In this document: positions 1-10,851 of the stretch, piece after piece
Numbering within the stretch: position 1 is the stretch's first letter
How the letters are laid out: every line of letters starts with the position of its first letter
Assembly (NCBI GenBank): GCA_015680905.1
Contig: CM027381.1
Coordinates: 63,663,501 to 63,727,500 of the forward strand
Source: Coptis chinensis
Taxonomy: Eukaryota; Streptophyta; Magnoliopsida; Ranunculales; Ranunculaceae
Length of the DNA stretch: 64,000 nucleotides
Direction of reading: 5' to 3'
Notes under the pieces: generated by a model
Databases searched by the model: none
Told to the model about the DNA's origin: nothing
Seen by the model: only the letters and a program-made list of their open reading frames with translations
Position numbers and translations under genes: made by a program

Positions 1-50
1 CTAAAAGTATGTCTTTACAGGGTTAAAACTACAGTTTTGGGCTCTTATCA
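1..50 (-). repeat. E1 3' LTR, first 50 bases only
   Basis: On the minus strand this begins TGATAAGAGCCC at position 50, the same LTR start seen at 10851, 15684, 40044, 45266, 56148 and 59845. The rest lies left of the window. It is preceded on the element strand by the polypurine tract at 51-66. Confidence 0.88.
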
Positions 51-66
51 AACCACCCCAAACAGC
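51..66 (-). other. E1 polypurine tract
   Basis: On the minus strand the purine-rich TTTGGGGTGGTT stretch abuts the LTR start TGATAAG. This is the usual place of the plus-strand primer in LTR elements. The same sequence abuts the 3' LTRs of E2, E5 and E6. Confidence 0.8.
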
Positions 67-1582
67 ATTTTGCTTGTCCTCAAGCAAAGATGAGAAATTA
101 GAATAAGTGACCAAAAATGGAGTTCTATCTACTCTCGTTTACACGAGTCGCGATTGCATTGACCATATGCAACAAGGCCTTAAACCACTAGGAATTCCCT
201 AGTGGACGAAGTTATAGCCTCGTGAGAGTTTTCTAGTGAAGGTACTCACAAACTTCATCTATACTACAAATCGACTAAGAAATAAAGCTATTGTTTCCTT
301 ATTCATGCTCTAAATTAACTATACCTCTCACTAGCAATACATATAGAGTAATCAAGTCTAAACCCTAAGCTAATATATGCATAATAATCAATCATCTATA
401 ATAAACATATATACAATGAGTAATACTATGAAATGCCTAGCGTGTTAAGTTTCTGAAACTTCGAATAGCGCCCTTAAATAGGTTCTCACAATAATAGTCA
501 AGATACAACACTCTGATTTTTCCACTCAAGTTCCGCTACTCTAGTGTGCAGTGGGCACACTTTACCTTACAATCTTAATGACAACAAGGAAGCCGGAGTC
601 GATCAAATACATCTGCCATTTACTATCACACTAACCTATTCCTAATTGAGCTAGAGGTCTTTATTAGGTGTTGCGGGGATTAGGAGATGGTTTAAAAAGA
701 AAAGAAATGGATATTCAAAAAGGACAAGTCTGAGATAATAGAGTTTTCATATTATGTAACTTAGAGAAAACCTTGTTATTTTCTTTTGCTTCTATACTTT
801 GTTTCCATCCTTAGCCATATTTTTTTTTCTTTTTCTTTGGCTTTTGACTCCTTTTATTCTATTTTTTTTTTGGAGTTTTTATTTTATTTCTATTTTTATT
901 TTTCTTTTCTTTGGATGGAAACTTCTTTTCTTTATTTTCTGAAGCAATTAACTAACTTTTGTTTACACAGGTTTTTCTCTTCTTCTTTCTTCCTCATTCT
1001 ATTCTCAGACTTATTCTAGATTGGGTAGGTTGATTTTTTTTTTTTTTTTTAACAGGTAAAGGATTTGTGGTTTATGAAAGGCTAAAGAAAGGCTCAGAGG
1101 GGCAACTAGCGGAAAATAATTCATAGGTTTGAATTTCTGGCTATATCGATCCAAAGAGGGCCTAAATTCTCGCTTAGGATATGGTTTAGTGATCAAGCAA
1201 GTGGACGCAGGATTTCTCTATCCGGATTTTACTTCTCCCTTGTGTCATTTCTCAAATGTTTCAGCTCATATAAGGCTTTAGGCTATATTCTCACAGGATT
1301 TGTAGAATAAGTACTCTAGCCTAGATCTCGAAAACTTACTCGCTAACAATCATAGATACTCATGTAATATATTTATAGATAGATACAAAGATTATTACGC
1401 ATATATTAACCTAAGTTTCTAACAATTATTCCGATGCAAAAGCTACGTGAGACTTCTAGATTGTTAAGAACATAGAGAAGGAAAACAATACCAATATTCC
1501 TAAGTGTATAGCATGAACTTATTTATTTATATTTTTGAATTTTTGAAATTTTAACTAGAAAATAAATGCATATTATACATAT
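67..1582 (-). other. E1 3' noncoding region with conserved hairpin block
   Basis: No credible gene. On the element strand this is the long untranslated region between ORF-B and the polypurine tract, and closely similar sequence occurs in E2 (14100-15670), E5 (58350-59830) and E6 (54590-56130). It includes a purine-rich tract at about 780-1015, whose opposite strand gives a phenylalanine-rich open frame that is only low-complexity shadow, and a near-palindrome at 185-205. Confidence 0.75.
185..205 (-). promoter_or_regulatory. Conserved 21-nt hairpin in E1 3' region
   Basis: CCACTAGG and CCTAGTGG arms enclose a 5-nt loop. The hairpin sits in a conserved block next to a GGTCAATGCAATCGC motif. 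Equivalent hairpins lie at 15529-15549, 55998-56018 and 59690-59710, and a diverged one at 24619-24639. Confidence 0.55.
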
Positions 1583-1720
1583 CTATATCCTAACAGATGC
1601 CTTAATTACACGTGTTTCTATGCCCCCCCCCCCCAAACAAGAAGCATGTTTTGTCCTCAAAGTATTGTAAATAAAGAGGGTAAGAAAAATACCATTGAAA
1701 CGTGTGAAATTCAGGAACAT

Positions 1721-1857
1721 CTGCAAAATAAAGTTAGAACGTACTAACATAGGAAATAAAAACTCACGCAACTCTATACGAGTTCTACCCATTATGGGGT
1801 TAACAAGAATGAAATTGCTTGGGACATAAGCAGACACTAACTAGAATGAAAACTTAC
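1721..1857 (-). other. Putative spliceosomal intron downstream of E1 ORF-B
   Basis: On the minus strand a strong donor (AAG|GTAAGTTTT) follows ORF-B closely, and an acceptor (TTTTGCAG) ends the 137-bp stretch with a CTAAC branch-like motif upstream of it. E6 has the same signals at 54320-54455 (136 bp). E2 keeps the donor at 13983. This is inference from sequence only; transcript data would settle it. Confidence 0.5.
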
Positions 1858-1872
1858 CTTATCTCCCCGTGA

Positions 1873-2806
1873 TTACTCATCATCTTCCTCATCCTCTTCT
1901 TCTATAAAGAAGTTAGGTTCCTTTGCGTCCTGCCATGCCATGATAATTTGCCAGGCTTCCCGCCATTTATCATCTATTATTGCTAACCTATTAAGAGCCA
2001 CTTGGTCTAACGGGGTGTAGGGTGCAACCTGATGAGGTTGTATTCTCCACCCGTGCCAAGTCATTGCACGGAAAGATCGAATAATACTATTGGTGGGTCA
2101 TACAGTGTCGATCGTAATCCAATCCGTAAAACGTGTACAAAAAACAGGAAAGAAACATAGCATAATCACGGAAACTAGAAACAGGCATAAGAAGGAACTT
2201 ATGCCTCATGCTATGGGATCGAGCTAAACTAGACATCAAGGTTCGGGGAAGGTCATGACACATACGCATGCATCGGGCTAAAGCAAGGAAGACGCCGCAA
2301 GTGGTGGCATCATTCACAGAAGAAAAACACCATTCCCCTAAAATGTTTTGCATGATCCAAAACATAACAGTTCCTATGTTCATGGACATGCTACCAAAGG
2401 CGACATTATAGTCCCATTGGTCCTCGATACGGAAAATGCCTGCCCCATAGGACTCATGCAAAAACTCATAAGTGTAGACATACATATTATCTACCCAATA
2501 GCACCGTGGGTCTTGTATTTCAGCGGGCATAGCAAGTCCAAGAACAAATGCTAGCAAGAACCTGGTAATTTCCATTGGTTCATTATCAATGTTGATGGAG
2601 AACACTTGTTCTCCATCTGGTCTTTCAAAGAAAATGCAGTTATCGTAAAAATAAGATGCTAGTGTTGGAGAATAAAGTGCATCAGGTCTTACCATAAGCG
2701 GCTCCCAGCCAACGTATGTAATCGCCTCGCAAAACCAAGAACCATAAGTAGTTCTTTGGAACAAATCCTCGAAAGACTGTTCCGGTATCAATGTTGGAGA
2801 TGTCAT
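1873..2806 (-). CDS. E1 ORF-B: conserved element-borne protein of unknown function
   Basis: Begins MTSPTLIPEQSFEDLF and is open for about 239 residues (to 2087). A related downstream stretch (1873-2064) ends in a strongly acidic tail of Glu and Asp. The function is not recognised. Homologous regions lie in E2 (13048-13968) and E6 (53391-54305), and the amino-acid sequence is kept better than the surrounding noncoding DNA. A block of the type YFYDN...GEQVFSI...EITRFLLAFVLG resembles, in spacing, YNM...IFVM...VTTGLLAEILG in ORF-A, and recalls the 'putative plant transposon protein' domains that occur with Athila-type elements. There is no signal peptide and no clear membrane anchor, so an envelope role is not supported. 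The start at 2806 was chosen because it matches the E6 start. A TATA box lies at 3136-3143, about 330 bp upstream. Confidence 0.6.
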
Positions 2807-3135
2807 CTCAAAATTACGCTCTGGAATAGCTGTGAATGAACCGGAAACTACCCGCAGAAAACTGGAATTTTTCTAGTCCACGAAGTCGTATGCCGAGCGC
2901 TCTTAGTAGCTGAAAGTCGCTCTGAAGATTTAGAATTCCAGTGTTTGAGCGCGGGTCGCGCTCACCTTGGGTGCAAGTGCGCTCTGACAAAAAATCTGAA
3001 AAAAATTGCAGAGCACGAGTGCGCTCAGAAATTGCTGAAACTCAGAAAATAAGACGGAACATGGGAATCGTGGGAGTGAAAGGTGAGTGATGGAGGTTAG
3101 GTGTAGTGTGAGTTGTGAGTGTAGAATGAATGAAG
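2807..3135 (-). promoter_or_regulatory. ORF-B leader with GCGC motifs (E1)
   Basis: Between the TATA box and the ORF-B start, on the element strand, lies a CA/CT-rich leader and then short GC-rich motifs of the type GAGCGCGACCCGCGCTC (about 2885-3030). The same arrangement is present in E2 (12770-12970) and E6 (53160-53300). Confidence 0.5.
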
Positions 3136-3143
3136 TTTATATA
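3136..3143 (-). promoter_or_regulatory. Internal TATA box for ORF-B (E1)
   Basis: TATATAAA on the minus strand, within CCTATATAAACTT, followed by a CA/CT-rich leader. It is conserved at the corresponding place in E2 (12661-12668) and E6 (53056-53063), together with about 100 bp upstream. It is read as an internal Pol II promoter by inference. Confidence 0.55.
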
Positions 3144-3924
3144 GGTTTTAAGTTGCTAAAACGGATCGGAAAGTTGCCAAAAAGTTTTTACGGCAGTTTC
3201 CGGAAATACAAGATTTCCAAACCCGAAACGGAAACAACTCATTTTCTTGATTCTAAAACAAACCTAGTATCTTGATAGAATCTACCTATTTAATCGAGAT
3301 TTCATCCTACAATGATACTTATTCATAGATATGCCTAAACGGCCATATTTTCACCTTGACTCTGCAATAAATTCTAAGACGAGGGTCATATAAAAATCAT
3401 GCTGGAATAGATAAAACCACCCCCAAACAATTTGGGAAGGTGGGATCAATATTAAACAACCACACATAATGAAAATAACCGCATTATATTAAAATTTTCA
3501 TTCGAAGTACATTTCACTACAAAATTCAAATTACGGAAATAAAACTTACATGAAAATAAATGACAATAATGAAACTACAAATAAAAATAAAACATCAAAC
3601 GATACTATCCCTAATCACTCCCAGATCGGTAGCGGAGGGCACACGCCGAGAGATGGCTCCCGAGCTCCCGATGGGCCAAGACCATTAGATCCTTCGGCGA
3701 CGACGCCCGTGCCTCGATGGTGTGTCCTCAGAAGGAGAATCCCCGTGAGGTGGGAATCTTGCAAGTATGTCGGTTCGGAACTGGCGCTGAGCTTCTAGAT
3801 GCGAGGGTTTCGGTGTAGGGTGATGTAAGACCTATCAGACGCCTGAGTTGCTCTCAACTTCAGCATGATCTTGGTTATCAACATAGGGAGAGGTGCAACA
3901 GACTTCCCTACTCCCCTAATCATG
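3144..3924 (-). other. E1 spacer between ORF-A and ORF-B
   Basis: No credible gene is seen. The stretch holds the tail of the ORF-A module, an internal TTTGGGGGTGG polypurine motif on the element strand (about 3417-3430), and the conserved region upstream of the ORF-B TATA box. Confidence 0.6.
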
Positions 3925-4449
3925 CTAAGCAAAACTCCAAGATACGTAACTCGTAGATTCGCTCTGGAGTATCCATAAGATGTGGAGGCAGTTCAGGCCG
4001 ATGTTGCTGACCTTCTCCTTCCCCAGGACGTTCCGACCAATCCACTGAGCTGCAGCCAGCTGGTTAGTTCTAGGGGATGCCTGACGAACACAATGCGATC
4101 TCGCATTGTAGTTCCCTTCGGTAACTGTCATGTTCATTAGTGTCTCTACCCCATTATATTGGGACTCCTGCAACGTGACATCCAGATGGATTCTAGGCGG
4201 AATGCCTAGAATCTCCGCCAACAACCCAGTAGTTACTTCCTTTCTTCTCTTCACCACCATTACAAAAATTCTAGTCCCCTCCACCTCTTTCATGTTGTAA
4301 AACCGTCGGACTAAGTCTTCGTGGTAAAAGGCTTCAGTCGAGTACCACAAGCTATTCCAGTCTCTACTGATCATTTCGTCACCGTAAAACGGCGCGAAGT
4401 GGTCGCCAGTAAAAGCTTGCTCCAGCAAAATTCGACGTTGTTGAGCCAT
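3925..4449 (-). pseudogene. E1 ORF-A: element-borne protein of unknown function, shortened
   Basis: Starts MAQQRRILLEQAFTGDHFAP and continues about 175 residues. The start at 4449 was chosen over the upstream Met at 4521 because the E6 copy starts at the matching place (51446). It shows a W...FY..DLVRRFYNM block, then IFVMVVKRRKEVTTGLLAEI, the same layout as in ORF-B, and resembles ATHILA ORF1/plant transposon-protein type domains. The function is unknown. The module is shorter than the E6 copy, which runs for about 1.1 kb, so this copy looks incomplete. ATTTAAACCCC is conserved 20-30 nt upstream in both copies. Confidence 0.5.
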
Positions 4450-5245
4450 TTTAGTGTTTGGAATGTAGTGGGGGTTTAAATGGGATGTGGTGTTGGAATT
4501 TGAATCGACGGACCTAAACAAACTGTGGTGGTGGCGCGGCGGTGGCGCAGCAGTTCAAAATTTGAAATTTTCGCTGGTTTTTGGTTATTTAATTTGGTGG
4601 AGGTGGTGGTGGAAAGCTTTTAGATTAGATTGGAAGTAGATTTGAACTGTGGGCGTGGGTTAATTTGGTTTTCTTTTTCTTTTTATTTTTTAGGTTTTTG
4701 GAGCTTTGGTGGGCGTTAATGGCGGTTTTGAGAAGATGAACGTGACTGTTGGGCGAAGGTAAGGGCGCGGGTGCGCTGTTGGTGGGCGCGGGTTGGGCCC
4801 AAGCCCAATTTAAAATTTTGAATTTTCGATTTTTCGCAAAACTTCAAATCACAATTGCCGCTTCGTTACCGGTCCGATTTTTGCGAATGAGATATGGAAA
4901 TGATCAGGAGAGAATTTCCAATCCAATGATCCATAAAACACTCTATTCCGACCGTGGATGACATATAAGATAGTGGAAAATGCCTCGAAGTGCGTGCATG
5001 ACGTACGTTATGCGAACGAATGAACTCTACATTCATAGAGTATGTCAACCCGAATCGAAATACAATTAAATGGCCTAAGCAACTCTAATGGGACATAAAA
5101 CATTCTAGGATGGAAACACGAACACCCCACCCCCAAACAAATTTTTTACAACAAAGCTTAGAAAATTTGTTTTTTGCAGTGGGTCTTTTTAAAGTCAGAT
5201 TTTCGAGATTTTCGAGATTTCCTAGATTTCTATGTTTATTTTTAT

Positions 5246-5289
<44 letters not shown>

Positions 5290-5556
5290 ACTTTTTTTTA
5301 AAAAAAAAAAAAACAATAAACAAGAAAGACATAATTCACCCCATAGAGAAACATGACTCAAAAATCCGAGAAAACATGCAAGAGTGGAAAACGTGAATTA
5401 TGTCAAACGTGGACTTAAGATCCGGTAGTTACAGCCACACACTCTGTAAGGAGGGCCCGGTTACCTTAATGGTGCACTCACCAATATATGGAAATGAAAG
5501 GAAATGCACCAAACACAAAAGTTGAGTCGTTTATAGTCAGATACTCAAGGCTTTAT
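4450..5556 (-). other. E1 spacer between post-protease region and ORF-A
   Basis: No gene is supported. The spacer contains GCGC motifs upstream of ORF-A (4755-4800), an internal polypurine motif (about 5128-5140), a TA dinucleotide run (about 5252-5286) and A/T runs. Similar sequence lies in E6 (50341-51445) and partly in E2 (11390-12120). Confidence 0.6.
5252..5286. repeat. (TA)n microsatellite
   Basis: An uninterrupted TA dinucleotide run of about 35 bp inside E1, followed by T and A homopolymers. The corresponding place in E6 (about 50640) has an A/T-rich stretch without the TA run, so it arose or expanded in this copy. Confidence 0.85.
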
Positions 5557-6331
5557 CTAAACATATGTATGAACATGCAGTTTATCATATATCAACAACC
5601 GAAATAGTTGTGGATCATTCCATAAATAAATATCACAGAAAACATATGCAAACACAATCAAGCACCAAGATTTCCTATGACGCAACCTAGTGAAATGAAA
5701 GCGAAATCGGATCACCCTATTACGTAACCTAGCATGCACCTTCTTTTTCATTTTTGAACGAGTGGGTGTTCTAGTAAATAAGTGTGGAAAAGTGAATGGT
5801 TGTGGAGAATATGGTGGATATGGATAAGTTGTAGAAGGATAGCATGTAAAAAATGAGGATGTGGGTTTAGCACAAAACTCATTCATGGTGTGTGTAGGGG
5901 ACCGCCTCAAGTCCGAAAATGAAGGTGTCAAACGCTTTTGTCTTCTCAAGTATTTGTTTACTAGGTGGATTTAAAAAATTATGAAGCACGAAGAAACAAA
6001 AGGATCGAAAAGTAAAACTCGAGATTCCTTTGAAAGGGTGGAAGGAGGGAAGTCGAGGTGGATGTTGTGGAAAGTAGTTCTTGATAGGATGAATTATCAC
6101 CGCTCTAAGAAACTCATCGAATTGCTCATCTAGATTGGTCATATCCTCGTTACTATGATAGTCCTCTACATCTTTGAGAAAGTCATCTATCTCATCCTCA
6201 TCCGTAATATGTGTATCGACTAGAGTAGGGATGGAAATGTTGGAGTCCCAACTTCCAAAGGAAAGAAATTTGGGCATATGATTATCAGGGAACGTGTTGT
6301 TGAAATAATCTCGAGCAAAGCTTTCGATCAT
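5557..6331 (-). pseudogene. E1 post-protease conserved region
   Basis: Peptides from this stretch (for example PTLVDTHITDEDEIDDFLKD and later YLWNDPQLFRLLIYDKLHVH) recur in E2, E5 and E6 in the same order. The position is where an Athila pol region would begin, yet no RT motif such as YxDD is present. It is probably a C-terminal extension of the gag-protease polyprotein. Its role is unknown. Confidence 0.5.
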
Positions 6332-6340
6332 GCTAACCTC

Positions 6341-6985
6341 TCAATCCATAGACGAATCGGGTAACTGTGTCTTTGTTTTAAAAACATTGACTTCAACAGC
6401 AAGATGGCCAAAAGACATGGACATTGAACCATCGCGACAATTAATGAGCGCATTAGCAGTTGCCAGGAAAGGGCGCCCTAAGATGATCGGGACAGAGTCG
6501 TTAACGACTTCTGTATCGAGGATGACAAAATCAGCCGGATAGTAAAAATCTTGAACTTTTACCAGAACATTTTCGACCACACCCTTAGGATACTTAATAG
6601 ACCGATCAGCTAATTGCAACGTCATTTTAGTGGGTTGCATCTCGTCTAGACCTATTTGTTTATACAAATAAAATGGGAGTAAGTTAACACTAGCCCCCAA
6701 GTCTAATAACGCGGTCGTCATATAAGAATCTCCTAAGGTGCATTGTACAGTAGGACGACCAGGGTCCTTGTACTTAACAATTCCATTATGTTCAGATAGA
6801 GTTGGGAATTGTTCTGTTAAAAAGCCGTCTTTTGGTATATTTGTCTTACGCCTAGTAGTACACAATTCCTTAAGAAACTTAGCATGGTGTGGTAGCTTTT
6901 TAATAGCTTCGAGGAAGGGAAGGTTTATAGTTAGATTCTTGAAAACATCCCTAATCTCCTCATAATTTGTATCCCTAGTTAACAC
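6341..6985 (-). CDS. E1 aspartic protease region of gag-protease polyprotein
   Basis: Shows ALLDLGASVNLLPFYLYKQI, then MTLQLADRSIKYPKGVVENV and IILGRPFLATANALINCRDG. This is the retroviral-type aspartic protease pattern as found in Athila-lineage elements; DLGAS stands where the catalytic D-T/S-G-A stands in relatives. In the family it cuts the polyprotein during particle maturation. The frame is open for 214 residues. It lies directly downstream of gag. Confidence 0.8.
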   Translation of the reverse strand: MLTRDTNYEEIRDVFKNLTINLPFLEAIKKLPHHAKFLKELCTTRRKTNIPKDGFLTEQFPTLSEHNGIVKYKDPGRPTVQCTLGDSYMTTALLDLGASVNLLPFYLYKQIGLDEMQPTKMTLQLADRSIKYPKGVVENVLVKVQDFYYPADFVILDTEVVNDSVPIILGRPFLATANALINCRDGSMSMSFGHLAVEVNVFKTKTQLPDSSMD

Positions 6986-7060
6986 GGCTAATTTTTGTGG
7001 AAACGGTGGTTTCTGTCTATATTTAGCAATAGTATCACCTGGATGTTTAACCGTGGCTTT

Positions 7061-8774
7061 CTATTTCTTAGGTTGTGTTGTAACTGGTACCTCTATAGTG
7101 GTAGGGTCTTCAGTTTCTATTTCGGTATCTAGTAAAATAGCAGGTGTAGGGGCAACTGGTGGGGTAACTATAGGCATAGTTACTTTGTTATCAACCACTC
7201 TGCCAGAACGGAGAGTGGTGATGGCCTTTAGCTCACCTACATTTTCATATTCATTATTAGTATTATCGGTTACCTCAAAGGCTGTATTTGTTGTTTTAGG
7301 ATTAGGTATTTCGTGACTTGGAAACACACCTTTGGGTTGGGCTTTATCTTGAGCCAACTGTTGGCTTAAATTATTAACGGATTGTAGAAGCTGTTGGTTA
7401 GATTGAGCCATGGTTTGGAAAAGTTTTTGGCTCACTTGTATGAAGGTGTCAAGACGATCCGGTTGTGTGGATGTAGTAGTCACGGGTGGTGTGACTGGAA
7501 CTATTTCGCATGAATTATTTATTGGTGGATTTTGATAGTTATTATTTACCGGAACGATACCTCTATTAGCATTATAATTATTATAACTACCTTGACCTTG
7601 TGCTTGACCTTGTCGAGGTTGCCCTGTCCTTGTCGTGGTGGAGCTTGGTTAAAACTTTGTGTTGGCCTAACATATTGATTATTGTACCCTGGAGGTGTGA
7701 CGTGTTGGTTATTTCTCCAACCAAAGTTGGGATTTTGTCTCAAGGGGTTAGGTTCACTATTAATGGAACAAGCCCGTTCATAGGCTATAGGACGATGGGA
7801 GTCGGGGATGCTTTCGTGGGCTCCAAATGAAACTACATGGATTTGAATTTACATTCATGACGGGGATAGCCTTTTGTTGAACGAAAATGGCCTCTACCTT
7901 TTAGTGTGTGATTCGATTAGAGTTTTAAGCTCGGATTGTGTTTAATTTCAAACATACCGGCGGCCTTAACTGTATTTGATGAACTAGCGGAGCGGTGGAT
8001 ATCATCACTACTCCCCCAGTTGTTATTTCGCTTAGTTTGATCCTCTAAAAATTTATAAGCCTCTGAGGCTCCTTTGCTTAAGAAACTACCCCCATTCATT
8101 ATGTCTAGGACTTCTTTATGGTGGTGTAGAAGTCCTTTGAAAAAGGCACGAACTAACGTGTCTTTCGCTAAGTTATGATGTGGACACTCTATAAGACGAT
8201 CGGTGAAACGATTCCAAGCCTCTGAAAATGTTTCATGAGGATTTTGTCGAAAGAAATGAATCTTGGAAAGCATCTCATCTGTCTTTAGGGGTGGGTAAAA
8301 ATGTTCCATAAACAAATTGAACAAGTTTAGCCCACGAGTCCACGTAATTAGGCGTTTAGGCAGCTTAACCAAGACGCCGCTTTATCGGGCTAAGGTGAAA
8401 GGGAATACCCGAGTTTAATTTGTTCCGCACCAACCGTAGGATGGTGGAATATTGTTAGGACTTGTTCAATCCTACGCGTGTCTTTGATAAGGTTTTTCAT
8501 GGTCTAATCCATGAAAAACGGGTAACAAATTAAAATATTTGGGGGATTCGAAATCCCCAATCGGGTTTGCTAGAACGATGCAAGATTTGGGGCTATCGCT
8601 CAAGGCTTTGTAGAAGTCAGAGAGAGAAGTCTCTTCTTCGTCGGGCATTGTGTCAGGTGATGTGTGTGAAATAGTAGCTAGAGGTGTAGCGGGTGGTATA
8701 CTAGATAGACTTGTTTGTTGACGTTGTTGTGTAATTACGTTCGGTGTTTTTGTTCGGCTAGACCTTAATCTCAT
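7061..8774 (-). pseudogene. E1 gag region
   Basis: The N-terminal part (8774-8472) starts MRLRSSRTKTPN and includes LSDFYKALSDSPKSCIVLAN. The core (8372-7917) has FMEHFYPPLKTDEM, FSEAWNRFTDRLIECPHHNL and AFFKGLLHHHKEVLDIMNGG, the retrotransposon gag family pattern. A Gln/Asn-rich segment and a linker with ETEDPTTIEVPV follow down to 7061. In the family, gag builds the virus-like particle in the cytoplasm. The region is broken at a few places. Confidence 0.75.
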
Positions 8775-9304
8775 ACAAGGCTAAAACCAAATTTAGCTAA
8801 ACACATCAACACTCCAAACAATTCTGATATACTAGTATAAACTTCTAACAGGAGATGCGAGGTGCGGAAGAAAGGAATACCTGATTGCGTCCTTGCTTCG
8901 CTTATGAATAACGTCTTCTTTACGCGTGTTCAGTGTATATAACAAGTTAGAACACTGAAAAACTTGAAAAATCAAAGTTCGAGTCAAAACTGTAGAATTC
9001 CGGAAAAATTAGCAAAGGGCGCGGGTGCGCTTTCATAGGGCGCGGTCGCGCTCCGTGTAATTTTCAAATTACAGTGTTTTTAGGGCGGGTCGCTCCCACA
9101 CGGGCGGGTCAGCTCAAAGTTCCAGCTAAAGGGGCGAGGTGCGCGCTCCTTATAAGCGCCGCTACCAAGGTGTATTTTTGTCCGGAACTTTTCATCGCTG
9201 AATCGGAAAACCACAGTATGAATCAAAACAAGGGTGGGTGGGTGAAATGGGACTTTAAGAAAAGTATTTACTCTACGAAAACAATGCGAAAGTGAAACTA
9301 AGAT
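8775..9304 (-). other. E1 leader between primer site and gag
   Basis: Noncoding leader. On the element strand it carries several GCGC motifs (about 9015-9160) of the same type as those before ORF-A and ORF-B. No gene is supported. Confidence 0.6.
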
Positions 9305-9317
9305 GGCAGCGGCGCCA
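9305..9317 (-). other. E1 primer-binding site (tRNA-Asp type)
   Basis: On the minus strand TGGCGCCGCTGCC lies two bases after the LTR end. It is close to the complement of a plant tRNA-Asp 3' end, the usual Athila primer. The same site is at 41117-41129 (E5) and 46648-46660 (E6). Confidence 0.75.
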
Positions 9318-9319
9318 TT

Positions 9320-10851
9320 TGATAAAACATAAAATTGATATAGTTTACCTACGAAATGAACGATAAAACTCAAAACGTAAGTAAACTAAAACTAATCTAT
9401 GTGCCTATATTTTATCAAAGATTCTACTCTCAATCCTATGAGATATAGTGGAGTAGGAAGTTCGTTCTACTCCTAGTCCTTCCGCATGTTCATGTTCTCT
9501 ACGTATAAGTACTCTTAACTCTAAAGTCTAATGAGAGATTTACGAAGTGGCAACTAGACTACGATGCAACTACCCACAAGATGCAACTAGTCGATTATCA
9601 AAATAACTATGGGAATGCTACGTTGATTCTATGATAAGGAGTTAGAGGGGGATTGATTCCACCTTAACTCAACTTAATCCTACTAACGACGAATCGTCGT
9701 AATCCGAATTGAACTGCTTCGCAGAACAATAAGGTTACTCCTAATCCCTAATTACACATGGCATTCCTACCAATTCATAATTAGCATGTTAACAATTAAA
9801 CCCATTCTCATGGTGAACTAATTGCTTTTAGAGTGGAAAGGAAATTGCGACGACTCTACGATAATCGGAATCAAGCTTTCATTAAGGCTTCTCAATCCCC
9901 TCTAATGGAGGTTTAGCCGAGAATCATTACGCAATCATTTCCGATTAAATTAAAACTAAACATAATATAAAGAATTGAAATTTACTAATCTAAATTAAAC
10001 AATAATTAAAATCTAATTAATAACTAAGAATTGAATAACAAGTAATAAATGAAATCAGATCTAACACAAATGTAAATGACAAGAATCGAAATTAACAAAC
10101 TAGCTATTTTATTAATCAATCTAATTAAGAATAATGATTCTAGAGTTTAATCTAAAACAAGAATTGGATTGGAAACTAAACTTAACATAAAGAATTAAAT
10201 CTAGATCTAGAAGCTATTCTAATGGCTACTTTCTATTCTAAGCTACTTTTATTTTCTAACCTAATTCTCTACCCTTATCTACCATTAAAAAAGAGTGAAG
10301 CTTTGGTTTTTATACATTCAGATCCAAAAATCGTGCATGGGCTTGGAGCCAGGTTTTGGGCCAGAGAATCAGGCCCAAAACCCAATTCTTTCAGTCCAAA
10401 AAGGCCTCTTCAGCTGCAGTTGGCTTCAACAGACTTTTCGTCCACTTTTACTCCTCTGATTAGGTCAAGGCTTAGACCATTGGAAATCTCTTTCCGAGCT
10501 GGTCGTTTTGACATAACGTAGGCCCCATTCCGAGGTCTGAGTCCAAAGATATGTCCTTCGGAAGTTCTGCTGACTTGTGTGCTATTTCTGCCCGCGTCGA
10601 CTTTTCAGCTTTTAACCAGGCTTTAGAAAGGCTTTATCTTCTTGAATCTTGGCCTTTAATCACAGAACTCCTTAGCAACCGACCTTTGCTTCTTTATCTC
10701 GCTAAAGTGGCACATATCTGCACATAATGGACTTTGAAGCCTGAAATGCATAAAAACACGTAATCAGTGTTAACTCTTAATTATTACTCACATAATTGGT
10801 CTAAAAGTATGTCTGTTACATGGTTAAAACTACAGTTTTGGGCTCTTATCA
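9320..10851 (-). repeat. E1 5' LTR (1532 bp)
   Basis: Bounded by TGATA at 10851 and TATCA at 9320 on the minus strand. It contains the shared LTR core with sequence such as GGCCCAAAACCTGGCTCCAAG near 10340-10375. It is longer than the E5 LTR and close in size to the E2 LTR. Confidence 0.88.

Larger units (their letters stand above)
1..10851 (-). mobile_element. E1: Athila-like Ty3/gypsy element, gag-protease plus ORF-A and ORF-B, no pol
   Basis: Read on the minus strand, the element starts with TGATAAGAGCCC at 10851 and runs left past the window edge. Its 5' LTR is 9320-10851, the primer site is 9305-9317, and the first 50 bases of the window are the start of its 3' LTR. The internal order is leader, gag, protease, conserved post-protease region, ORF-A, ORF-B, long 3' noncoding region and polypurine tract. 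The whole interior is visible and no reverse transcriptase, RNase H or integrase motif was found. It sits inside E2, a plus-strand relative that resumes at 10852. The coding part is broken, with roughly four to six interruptions, but ORF-B is long and open. Its age cannot be judged because only one LTR is complete in the window. Confidence 0.88.

Noticed and set aside
786-1019. Hydrophobic Phe-rich frame opposite to the element strand, also present opposite E2, E5 and E6
   Set aside because: It lies over a purine-rich tract whose complement gives F, L, S and Y in any frame; the length and sequence vary between copies. Antisense ORFs are reported for some Tat-lineage elements, but low complexity explains this one.
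2087-2806. ORF-B as an envelope-like protein
   Set aside because: Its 3' position fits, but I see no signal peptide, no clear transmembrane segment and no coiled-coil fusion region.
7053-7316. Ser/Val-rich plus-strand frame opposite E1 gag linker
   Set aside because: It is a mirror of the Thr/Pro-rich gag linker on the other strand and has no conserved counterpart.
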